DNA of 64,000 bases from assembly GCF_964228735.1 (NCBI RefSeq), contig NZ_CAXRBQ010000075.1, forward strand, positions 10,131-74,130, given 5' to 3'. This document shows, in pieces, positions 1 to 5,549 of this stretch. The first letter of the stretch is position 1. The number at the start of each line of letters is the position of its first letter. Origin of the DNA: Pontibacterium sp964228735 (lineage in GTDB: Bacteria; Pseudomonadota; Gammaproteobacteria; Pseudomonadales; Balneatricaceae). The notes below the pieces were generated by a model. That model worked only from the letters and a program-made list of their open reading frames with translations. It was not told where the DNA came from and did not search any database. The position numbers were made by a program, and so were the translations under genes.

Positions 1-265
1 TCACTTTAACTCGATCGCAGAGAACGTAGAGCAGCAGCTAGGCGTATACAACGGGTTCTCTGTATTGGAGTTGGCAAACAGAGGCAAGAGCATATGCAAA
101 GGCATTGGTGATCAATACGAGCAAGGGGAAGTGGTACAAGACCTATTGAGTACCCTTTACCACGAGATGGAGAACCTGTTTAAGCAGATCGGTGAAAAGC
201 TGGTATCCCTCAAAGCGCACCAGCAAGCCCAGGAAGCACCCGAAGGTCAACCTGAACCGGTTTAA
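1..265 (+). CDS. Partial hypothetical protein, N-terminus outside window
   Basis: The frame is open from the first bases of the window (frame starting at base 2) to a TAA at 263-265, so this is the C-terminal part of a gene beginning upstream. About 87 residues are visible. An internal TTG at 65 could start a 66-residue version, but nothing favours it over the read-through frame. The visible part is hydrophilic and probably helical, with a Glu/Pro/Gln-rich tail. I do not recognise a family. It lies 80 bases before the next gene on the same strand, in a cluster of small accessory genes of phage or satellite type. Confidence 0.55.
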   Translation, partial: HFNSIAENVEQQLGVYNGFSVLELANRGKSICKGIGDQYEQGEVVQDLLSTLYHEMENLFKQIGEKLVSLKAHQQAQEAPEGQPEPV

Positions 266-345
266 CCTCTATTCACTGCCAGGCCGTCTATTCGCTCATA
301 GGCGGCCTAAGTAGATAAATGTAGACATCGACAGGAGCGCGGAAC

Positions 346-744
346 GTGAATTACGAAGAGATGCGAACCTATGAGTTGAATATCAAGATTGCACAACGAA
401 GGGGCTTAACCCTCAAGCCAGCCAGCAAGGCCAGCAAGGCCAGCAAGGCCAGCAAGGCCAGCAAGCCAAGCATGAAGGCTCACAGCAGCTCTGTCATTGC
501 GGAACATCCGGAGACAGGCCGATATACAGAGTTCAATTGGTGTGAACTCCCAGAGCACAGTTGGACGCTGACACAGGAACTGATCAACGCCGGGCACTAC
601 ATCGCATACGAACAGGATCAGGTGACGTGTGATACCTGGCATGTGCCATGTGCAGACAGACAGCAACAACGAGCAGCGGCCATCTGCTGGCTTATCGCGG
701 GTGACATGGGACGCATAGCAGCGAAACAGTCATACCTACTGTAA
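346..744 (+). CDS. Hypothetical protein with Ala-Ser-Lys tandem repeat
   Basis: 132 residues starting at GTG (346), supported by an AGGAG ribosome binding site at 333-337 with 8-base spacing. Residues about 26-40 are five consecutive Ala-Ser-Lys units, encoded by a perfect 9-bp tandem repeat, giving a basic, flexible linker. The following part contains aromatic and Cys residues (WCELPEHSW, CDTWHVPC) and may be a small folded domain; the two Cys pairs are compatible with metal binding but this is not established. No family recognised. The stop codon overlaps a LexA-like dyad at 737-756. It sits just upstream of the promoter and antisense-RNA region of a phage-like element. Confidence 0.6.
   Translation: MNYEEMRTYELNIKIAQRRGLTLKPASKASKASKASKASKPSMKAHSSSVIAEHPETGRYTEFNWCELPEHSWTLTQELINAGHYIAYEQDQVTCDTWHVPCADRQQQRAAAICWLIAGDMGRIAAKQSYLL
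421..465 (+). repeat. Five perfect copies of a 9-bp tandem repeat
   Basis: GCCAGCAAG is repeated at 421-429, 430-438, 439-447, 448-456 and 457-465 without a mismatch. The unit is a multiple of three, so changes in copy number would lengthen or shorten the Ala-Ser-Lys linker of the surrounding gene without a frameshift. Confidence 0.95.
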
Positions 745-756
745 GGACATACAGCA
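737..756. promoter_or_regulatory. LexA-like dyad (weak candidate)
   Basis: TACTGTAAGGACATACAGCA has the CTGT-N8-ACAG core of a gammaproteobacterial LexA box, but the spacer is not AT-rich. About one such core is expected by chance in 64 kb. It lies upstream of the candidate promoter at 823-851, so SOS control of the immunity operon is possible but unproven. Confidence 0.25.
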
Positions 757-759
757 CCT

Positions 760-796
760 ACCCTAAACAGGGTTCCTGAATACCCTGGACAGGGTA
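760..796. promoter_or_regulatory. Two operator-like dyads 22 bp apart
   Basis: ACCCT-AAAC-AGGGT occupies 760-773 and TACCCTGGACAGGGTA occupies 781-796. The half-sites are identical, and the dyad centres are about 22 bp apart, roughly two helical turns, so two dimers of one regulator could bind the same face. They lie just upstream of the predicted promoter at 823-851. The alternative is two small RNA hairpins. The regulator is not identified. Confidence 0.45.
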
Positions 797-822
797 AATC
801 CTCCCTGTCCTCAAAATGAGGC

Positions 823-851
823 TTGACCAATTCCCCCACCAGCCGTATTTT
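823..851 (+). promoter_or_regulatory. Predicted sigma-70 promoter of the immunity/Icd operon
   Basis: TTGACC at 823-828 and TATTTT at 846-851 are separated by exactly 17 bases. The predicted start near 858 would place both target copies and the antisense RNA (916-1154) on one transcript leading into the Icd-like gene, as in the P4 left operon. Confidence 0.5.
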
Positions 852-915
852 AAAAAACACGCCGGATTAAGCACCCGGCTACGGCAGGCGGACTAAGCAC
901 CCGCAAGCTACCGCA

Positions 916-925
916 GACACAAGGA
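916..925 (+). promoter_or_regulatory. Upstream target copy (seqA-like)
   Basis: GACACAAGGA here is identical to bases 1144-1153 and is the reverse complement of bases 1093-1102 in the C4/CI-like RNA. It takes the position of seqA in phage P4 immunity: early in the leader, before the antisense RNA. Confidence 0.5.
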
Positions 926-961
926 GACTACCTCCCCCTGATCGACAGATCATTAGCTCTA

Positions 962-1105
962 TGCTGGTGGTCCATCCGTTATGCCTGGCATTAGGCCTAA
1001 GCCCCTTACAGGGCTGCAGCTAGTCACCAAGCATTAACGGCATAGGTTCGGGGGCATGGGCCGGGAGCCAAAGAAAACGCCCCCGCTGCGCGTCCTTGTG
1101 TCCGC
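962..1105 (+). ncRNA. C4/P4 CI-type antisense RNA (candidate)
   Basis: The 418 bases between genes (745-1162) hold a compact structured RNA. Stems visible: TGGTG 965-969 with CACCA 1025-1029 closing a multi-hairpin core; GCCT 983-986 with AGGC 993-996; AGCCC 1000-1004 with GGGCT 1011-1015; GGGGGC 1050-1055 with GCCCCC 1079-1084. The 3' part carries GTCCTTGTGTC (1092-1102), complementary to a copy upstream (916-925) and one downstream (1144-1154). In P1/P7 c4 and P4 CI systems an RNA processed from the leader pairs with flanking targets and blocks expression of the icd-type operon. The layout and downstream gene match; the ends are estimates and the family assignment is from memory of such loci. 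Confidence 0.6.
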
Positions 1106-1143
1106 GCTGCTTTGCGGCTACCCGGTCCGCCTTGGGTCATTCA

Positions 1144-1154
1144 GACACAAGGAC
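1144..1154 (+). promoter_or_regulatory. Downstream target copy (seqC-like) containing the Shine-Dalgarno
   Basis: GACACAAGGAC is the perfect 11-base reverse complement of 1092-1102, with a 41-base gap. Its AAGGA is the ribosome binding site of the ATG at 1163 (8-base spacing), so pairing in cis or with the processed RNA would hide the site. Confidence 0.55.
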
Positions 1155-1162
1155 ACCGAACG

Positions 1163-1486
1163 ATGATCTACACATTCCTAATTGCCCAACCTGAACAAGT
1201 ACTCTGCAGCATGAAACAGCCTCGCACTGTCTCCTGTTTTGCCACCAGCCTTCACCAAGCCCGAGCAGCTTTTCCCGGCCTGCCGCTGGCGCTACTAACC
1301 CGTACCCCTGTCCGTAACATCCAAAGTCAAAGAACGCCACCACAGTCACACTATGGGCTTTCAGCTTCGAAGGGAGCGGTAACGCATCGAAGACCTTTAA
1401 AGCGGCTGGTGGTTCTCTCTGCGAAGCACCACAGCGCTTTTCCTCAATCTGAGGAAATCTCTATTGGGCTAAACGATAACAAGTAG
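1163..1486 (+). CDS. Icd/Ash-like phage protein
   Basis: 107 residues from ATG 1163, chosen because AAGGA at 1150-1154 is well placed; an in-frame TTG at 1112 would add 17 residues but falls inside the leader RNA. The N-terminal half (MIYTFLIA, then a stretch ending LLTRTPVRNI) resembles the short host-cell-division-inhibitor Icd-like/Ash proteins found directly downstream of C4 antisense RNAs in phages and P4-like satellites. The C-terminal half is basic and low in complexity. By family, a toxic or lytic-function gene held off by the antisense RNA; that function is inferred from context, not shown. It is followed after 14 bases by the next small gene. Confidence 0.6.
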   Translation: MIYTFLIAQPEQVLCSMKQPRTVSCFATSLHQARAAFPGLPLALLTRTPVRNIQSQRTPPQSHYGLSASKGAVTHRRPLKRLVVLSAKHHSAFPQSEEISIGLNDNK

Positions 1487-1500
1487 GGCGGCGCAAAATA

Positions 1501-1917
1501 ATGACAGCTACAGTAATCGCATTTCCAACAGATCGATCTCAGGAACGGGTGTTAGCTGAATACGCAAAGCGGCGCATCAAGCTGGACAGCCAAATCAGAT
1601 CGGGAGAGATGGAGGCGCAGGACATCGTAAGGTGTTCAGCGCTGATACGCTTGGAAGGAGAGGAGATAGCCAAACGCTTAAACCTAACCCGTAAGCAAAC
1701 ACGAGACAGCTCTGTTATCACGAACCTAGAACAGTACAACCAGAGCAGAAAGACGAACCACGGTACAGCTGAAGCATTGCTTCAGCGCTGGGCAATGATA
1801 GAAGGAATACAGGATGAAACAGATAAGCTGTTAGAAGCCATGAAGTGGAGAGATGACGCACGGCAATACAACAAGGCCTTCAGCCGACACCATCCTAAGC
1901 AGGGAGGTAAGCACTAA
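1501..1917 (+). CDS. Small protein with N-terminal VIAFPT motif
   Basis: 138 residues from ATG 1501. It begins MTATVIAFPTDR, a short hydrophobic motif shared with the next gene product, followed by a highly charged, probably helical protein. Residues about 50-70 (IRLEGEEIAKRLNLTRKQTRD) could be a helix-turn-helix-like segment, but I cannot assign a DNA-binding family. It overlaps the next gene by one base (TAATG), so the two are probably translationally coupled. No function can be assigned. Gene size, spacing and setting fit a regulatory or replication-accessory gene of a phage or satellite. Confidence 0.65.
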   Translation: MTATVIAFPTDRSQERVLAEYAKRRIKLDSQIRSGEMEAQDIVRCSALIRLEGEEIAKRLNLTRKQTRDSSVITNLEQYNQSRKTNHGTAEALLQRWAMIEGIQDETDKLLEAMKWRDDARQYNKAFSRHHPKQGGKH

Positions 1918-2120
1918 TGGCAGCCAAGGTAATTGCCTTCCCTACGGAACAGGCCAAACGTCAGCGCACAGCGCCCACAAACAGCACATCACGTAGAAAC
2001 ATGCTGGCCAACCTAGCGGAACAGTATCTACGCATACGCTCCATAGAGGACCGTTCGGAACGCCGGGAACAGTTTGTTATCTGGGATGCTGAAGTGGAAG
2101 AGTTAGCCGCCCGGATTTAA
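1917..2120 (+). CDS. Small protein with N-terminal VIAFPT motif
   Basis: 67 residues. The ATG at 1917 overlaps the previous stop codon (TAATG), and a GGGAGG ribosome binding site lies about ten bases upstream. The protein begins MAAKVIAFPTEQ, matching the start of the preceding protein, then continues as a basic Thr/Arg-rich stretch and an acidic helix (SIEDRSERREQF). The shared N-terminal peptide with otherwise different bodies suggests a docking motif for a common partner, not gene duplication. No family recognised. The 3' end is followed by the G/C-tract direct repeat. Confidence 0.65.
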   Translation: MAAKVIAFPTEQAKRQRTAPTNSTSRRNMLANLAEQYLRIRSIEDRSERREQFVIWDAEVEELAARI

Positions 2121-2150
2121 TTTTTAATTTTGTCCGTATAAAAATGGAGT

Positions 2151-2313
2151 TAGGGGGGGCGGTGTCCAGCATAAAGAGCTGCAGAGATTTGCCCTCCCCC
2201 TCCCTCAAAAAAAGTTTCTAACCTGCGGGTGTGCGAGAAAGCCTAGGGCGGCGGTGTCCACCACATGATCCCCGGAGGATTTACCCCACCCCTCCCATCA
2301 TTAAAAAGTTTCT
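2151..2313. repeat. 70-bp direct repeat, two diverged copies
   Basis: Copy 1 spans 2151-2219 and copy 2 spans 2244-2313, start-to-start distance 93 bp. Each has TAGGG, a G-rich run, CGGTGTCCA(G/C)CA, a variable 12-13 bases, GATTT, a C-rich run ending CCCTCCC, then A-run plus AAAGTTTCT. The G-rich and C-rich arms of each copy could pair. The 247 bases between genes (2121-2367) contain nothing else I can identify. Possible roles include recombination, packaging or replication signals of the element, or binding sites; none can be proved. Confidence 0.7.
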
Positions 2314-2367
2314 GGTCTACTGAAAGGAACAGAGCTTAAAAAGAGTGCTCACTTAGCATAAGAGGGA

Positions 2368-2787
2368 ATGATTTTGCTTAGACCCAAGCACATAAACGGC
2401 CACCAGCGCCTAGGGATTGTACTTACCGCTCTCTATTTTTTAGTCGCTATCAGCTATATCACCTATACCTATCAGACAGCCCCTACGATAAGCAGCTACA
2501 GAGACACCAACACGCCTTTTATTAAACATACTGAGACCTCCGCAGAGGAACGAATGGTTATTTATGCCGACCGCGATAAGAGGTATAACGCATGCCTAGC
2601 TACCTCACCTAAAGCCGAGAAAACATATTGTGCGGCCGTTTACATCGTGGAGCCGAGATTCACCAAGAAACCAAATACCTTAATTATATTGCTTACCCTG
2701 ATTGGGATACCTTCATTGGGCTGGATGATTGCCTGGCTATCCGTATCAACATATCGCTGGGTACGCGAAGGTTACAATCGACCATAA
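2368..2787 (+). CDS. Hypothetical membrane protein, two predicted TM helices
   Basis: 139 residues from ATG 2368. The AGAGGG just upstream is very close to this ATG, so TTG 2374 is a possible alternative start. One hydrophobic helix lies near residues 15-35 (IVLTALYFLVAISYITYTY) and a second near 103-127 (LIILLTLIGIPSLGWMIAWL), enclosing a soluble loop of about 65 residues with two Cys (NACLATSP and TYCAAVY) that could form a disulfide if the loop is periplasmic. No family recognised. Isolated in the accessory region, about 250 bases from either neighbour. Confidence 0.6.
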   Translation: MILLRPKHINGHQRLGIVLTALYFLVAISYITYTYQTAPTISSYRDTNTPFIKHTETSAEERMVIYADRDKRYNACLATSPKAEKTYCAAVYIVEPRFTKKPNTLIILLTLIGIPSLGWMIAWLSVSTYRWVREGYNRP

Positions 2788-3038
2788 AGCCCACATTACT
2801 TCTGGCCTACACGTTTGATACCAAACATAGGGTCCCTAGTAATCGCTACAGCCACGGGGCGGCATCAAAACTCGCGGATCTCGACTATTTTCCGGTATTT
2901 ATAGGTCGTCAGCAGCACCTAACCCAAAGACCCATCGTTCCTGGGATCAGAGGTGGCGAAGGTGACGAAATGGGGTGACGAACGACACCACCAGCGATAA
3001 CGTCAAAGGGATATAGCGACTATAGGGACAGATAGCAG

Positions 3039-3221
3039 ATGATCGAACTAGCAATGTGGGCACTGTTCATCGGCCCCGGGTTACTAATCATTGCATCCGG
3101 CAACCCATGGATAGGACTGGTGGTGTTGATAGTTTCACCTGGCGCGATACTCACCGGAACACCTGGAGCTATCGTCCTATGGGCTACTGCTGTATTCCTT
3201 TATCGCACGCGCCCCAGATAG
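3039..3221 (+). CDS. Small hydrophobic protein
   Basis: 60 residues from ATG 3039; no strong ribosome binding site is visible. Almost the whole protein is hydrophobic, giving two predicted membrane helices separated by a short Pro/Gly turn, with a basic end (YRTRPR) that predicts a cytoplasmic C-terminus. No family recognised. Because the composition is GC-rich and the frame short, a chance open frame cannot be ruled out. The 251 bases before it (2788-3038) show no recognisable feature. Confidence 0.4.
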   Translation: MIELAMWALFIGPGLLIIASGNPWIGLVVLIVSPGAILTGTPGAIVLWATAVFLYRTRPR

Positions 3222-3378
3222 CCCCGATACTGTATACATACACACACCTACCGGCGCATAGGGTAAGGGGTATTAGAAACTTCACCCCCTATAGGCCGGA
3301 GGACTGCCGCCCTCGTCAGACTTTTACGCTGACGAAATTAAAAAATAAAACGCCTAGGAACATTTCGCTCAGACAGGT

Positions 3379-4233
3379 TCAGTGAACAAAATTCCGCAGG
3401 ATCATCATGTCGTAGTTTAGATTCAGTTGCTGCAGTTCAATTGAGTCCTCCCGCAATATGATCTCATTATCCTTAACATCAAACTGGAGACATTGATTAA
3501 TGTACCTAGCAACCCCCTGAATGGGCTTCAGATTATGCAACTCATTCAACTCCCGATCAGTTATCCGATCGCTTGGCGCGGTGTAATGAGGATCATTTAC
3601 GCAGAATCGTAATATGCACAGCAACCTACCGATTGGCACACCAGGAAATGGAGTGATCAGCTCTCGCCCATCCAATAAATTTTCTGTGTAAAAGTGAGTA
3701 TCGTATAACTGCTCGGACCCGTTTGACTGATGTATGTTGCCCAGCACGATAAAATCAAATGCTGCGTCACCAAAAACCTCACCCCGCAGCTGCTGATCAG
3801 AGATTTCAGCAAACACATGCTCTGCCCTATCTATCTCGTATTGCCGGTGAAGCGTGTATAGACGACGGTGATCAGGGTTTACTATATTCCTCTCCAGCTG
3901 CGTCACTTCCCCAAGGATTAGCCCAGCAGAAATAAATGACTCGTGACTTCTGCCCTCCTCTCTAAGAATCGTCATAGCGTTCCGGACAGAGCTAAGACAT
4001 TCATTAAGATAAAACTGCGATCTAGACTCTTCATATTTCCTCTGATCCTGGAGTCGTTGGTGCCTATATACTCCTAACGCAATGAATGCTGCAGCAGCTG
4101 TTGCTACCCCACCGACGCCACTCAGTAACTTCGAAAAAGCATCAAGTGTGACACTCATATCACTGATTGATCCAAGGCCAATTCCCATCAATAGAACCAG
4201 ACTACAAACAACAACTCTCTTCCCTTGCCCCAT
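3379..4233 (-). CDS. Hypothetical membrane-anchored protein (2 TM plus soluble domain)
   Basis: 284 residues from ATG 4233; ATG 4158 is an alternative start that would remove the first helix. Two hydrophobic helices lie near residues 6-24 and 35-56, followed by a basic, charged segment (YRHQRLQDQRKYEESR) typical of a cytoplasmic coiled coil, and then a cytoplasmic domain of about 210 residues. Proteins of this layout are common and poorly characterised in mobile islands; some membrane-anchored effectors of anti-phage systems share the plan, but no catalytic motif is visible. It is the only minus-strand gene in the accessory region and is divergent from the Panacea gene. Confidence 0.7.
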   Translation of the reverse strand: MGQGKRVVVCSLVLLMGIGLGSISDMSVTLDAFSKLLSGVGGVATAAAAFIALGVYRHQRLQDQRKYEESRSQFYLNECLSSVRNAMTILREEGRSHESFISAGLILGEVTQLERNIVNPDHRRLYTLHRQYEIDRAEHVFAEISDQQLRGEVFGDAAFDFIVLGNIHQSNGSEQLYDTHFYTENLLDGRELITPFPGVPIGRLLCILRFCVNDPHYTAPSDRITDRELNELHNLKPIQGVARYINQCLQFDVKDNEIILREDSIELQQLNLNYDMMILRNFVH

Positions 4234-4360
4234 AATGCCTCCATGATCCTATCTCGTCATGATGCCACCCTTGGCAACTCATCGCTATCCACTACCCAAA
4301 TCCTAGCCCGATCCCACTTCAAGCCTTCCTAGAAGTGCCCATTTTTTCCCATATGCTTTA

Positions 4361-4412
4361 GTAAATTTAAATTTACATTGAAAACTTGCTATCATTTGTT
4401 CAACGAACAAAA
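4361..4412. promoter_or_regulatory. Two perfect dyads upstream of the Panacea gene
   Basis: GTAAATTTAAATTTAC (4361-4376) is a perfect 16-bp palindrome. TTTGTTCAACGAACAAA (4396-4412) is a perfect 7-bp inverted repeat with a 3-base spacer. Both lie in the divergent intergenic region 4234-4481 and directly precede the LexA box. The second is a plausible site for autorepression by the downstream antitoxin-like protein or another repressor. Confidence 0.5.
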
Positions 4413-4437
4413 TCTGTATAAAAAAACAGTACTGTTC
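4413..4437 (+). promoter_or_regulatory. LexA (SOS) box at the promoter of the Panacea operon
   Basis: Bases 4413-4432 read ATCTGTATAAAAAAACAGTA: a perfect CTGT-N8-ACAG core with an A/T-only spacer. It is close to the recA box of this window at 19971-19990. It overlaps a likely -10 (TATAAA, 4418-4423), so LexA binding would block transcription. An extra palindrome, AACAGTACTGTT (4426-4437), overlaps its right half. Confidence 0.75.
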
Positions 4438-4481
4438 TGATAACAAAAAGGAGAGCGCCAGAAAAGGCGCGCAGAGAAACG

Positions 4482-5009
4482 ATGTATAAAGCCTCACATA
4501 TCGCCAACTACTTTCTCGAGAGAGGAAGTGAAGAGCAGATTGAGATCACTCCGATGAAGCTCATCAAGCTCGTGTACATGGCCGAGGGCTGGGCATTATC
4601 TCTTTTGGACACGGATATTCTTGAATCTGAACAGGTTCAAGCCTGGCAGCACGGCCCTGTTATTCCTTCTCTTTATCATGAATTTAAACGTTTTGGTTCC
4701 GGAGCTATTACCGAGTACGCTCACGAGTTCGAGATAGACGGGACTTCAGGCCCGCTTGGCTTGAGTATGTACACACCAAGAGTGAAAGAGACAGATGAGA
4801 ATCTGTTGAAAGTCCTGGGACTCGTATGGGATTCATATAAGCATCGCACGGGAACAGCACTTCGCAATCTCACTCACCTCCCAGGAACACCATGGGAACA
4901 AGTGTATGATCCGCAGATTCGAGATCAGGTCATTCCGAAGGAACTAATCGGCTCTTACTATCAAGAGTTCATCCAAAACCTTCTATCCAAATCCAAGGAT
5001 CCGGAGTAA
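4482..5009 (+). CDS. Panacea-domain protein (antitoxin family, formerly DUF4065)
   Basis: 175 residues from ATG 4482. The N-terminal half has the Panacea signature in order: an initial helix (ANYFLERG), P-M-K-L-I-K-L-V-Y-M-A-E-G-W (about 24-37), and A-W-Q-H-G-P-V-I-P-S-L-Y-H-E-F (about 53-67). Panacea proteins are antitoxins that neutralise many unrelated toxins by direct binding; others act as proteolytic adaptors (SocA-like) or in phage resistance and exclusion. Here the domain is followed after 6 bases by a small membrane protein, the expected arrangement for a toxin partner. A leader hairpin (GCGCC 4455-4459 with GGCGC 4466-4470) separates AAGGAG (4448-4453) from the ATG and may tune translation. 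Transcription is probably SOS-induced through the LexA box at 4413-4432. Confidence 0.9.
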   Translation: MYKASHIANYFLERGSEEQIEITPMKLIKLVYMAEGWALSLLDTDILESEQVQAWQHGPVIPSLYHEFKRFGSGAITEYAHEFEIDGTSGPLGLSMYTPRVKETDENLLKVLGLVWDSYKHRTGTALRNLTHLPGTPWEQVYDPQIRDQVIPKELIGSYYQEFIQNLLSKSKDPE

Positions 5010-5015
5010 AGGACG

Positions 5016-5393
5016 TTGAATAAACAGCTCTTACAGGACGTGTTGAGCGCCGACCGAGAAAAGTTCACTCAAACTGCGAGTAAGCAAGTACCGCTCACAG
5101 ATGATGAATACACAGGGCTACAAAAAGCGAACGCCATTGGCGAAGAGACGGCTGTAGCAAAAGTGAGATCATTTGGTGTGTGGGTGGTATTTGCGTGTGT
5201 GAGTGCAATTCTGCTTGTCCTAACCTGGCAAACCATAAAAATGCTTTACGCACATTTCGGAGAAGTGGCGAAGGACCCGAAATCCGTAAAGGACTTCCTC
5301 TCCACCGCAAAAGACTTTGGTTTAGTAGCCCTCTCTACATTGTTCCTTGGCAGCCTCAAAAACCGTGGCGCCGGAAACAAACAAGACCAATAG
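5016..5393 (+). CDS. Small membrane protein, candidate toxin/effector partner of Panacea protein
   Basis: 125 residues starting at TTG 5016, six bases after the Panacea stop codon; GGACG just upstream is a weak ribosome binding site. Residues 1-50 are soluble and charged. A strong hydrophobic helix spans about 51-75 (FGVWVVFACVSAILLVLTW), and a weaker one lies about 98-113 (FGLVALSTLFLGSL), before a basic tail. I recognise no family. Membrane-active proteins are among the known toxin types paired with Panacea antitoxins, so depolarisation or membrane damage after SOS induction is a reasonable inference. Alternatives are an anchor or sensor subunit. The pair closes the accessory region. Confidence 0.75.
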   Translation: MNKQLLQDVLSADREKFTQTASKQVPLTDDEYTGLQKANAIGEETAVAKVRSFGVWVVFACVSAILLVLTWQTIKMLYAHFGEVAKDPKSVKDFLSTAKDFGLVALSTLFLGSLKNRGAGNKQDQ

Positions 5394-5444
5394 CTCGAAT
5401 ACTGGCTCAAGCAACAACCGATGGATATCTTAAGAATCAAATTC

Positions 5445-5464
5445 GGTGGGGTATTTGGTGGGGT
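5445..5464. repeat. GGTGGGGT direct repeat at accessory/core junction
   Basis: GGTGGGGT occurs at 5445-5452 and 5457-5464, 12 bp apart, in the 156-base gap between the last accessory gene and the first core-like gene. The gap has no other recognisable element. It may mark an element boundary, but the other end is outside the window. Confidence 0.3.
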
Positions 5465-5549
5465 CAAACCACAAATCAAAACAAAAAATCATTAAATTTC
5501 AAAGTAATAACACCACTATTCGCCGTCTCTCTGGGACGCCATTTACCTC

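Noticed and set aside
406..669. Minus-strand frame with Leu-Ala-Gly repeats
   Set aside because: It is the complement of the 9-bp repeat inside the plus-strand gene, which has a ribosome binding site; this frame has none.
2628..2978. 116-residue plus-strand frame overlapping the 2368-2787 gene
   Set aside because: Overlaps the membrane-protein gene in another frame, with no start signal and no coherent hydrophobic or domain pattern.
3314..3334. CGTCAG/CTGACG hairpin considered as a terminator
   Set aside because: Followed by A-rich rather than T-rich sequence on the plus strand, and too weak to call on either strand.
3056..3385. 109-residue plus-strand frame
   Set aside because: Overlaps the small hydrophobic protein frame and reads as low-quality Pro/Arg-rich translation without a ribosome binding site.
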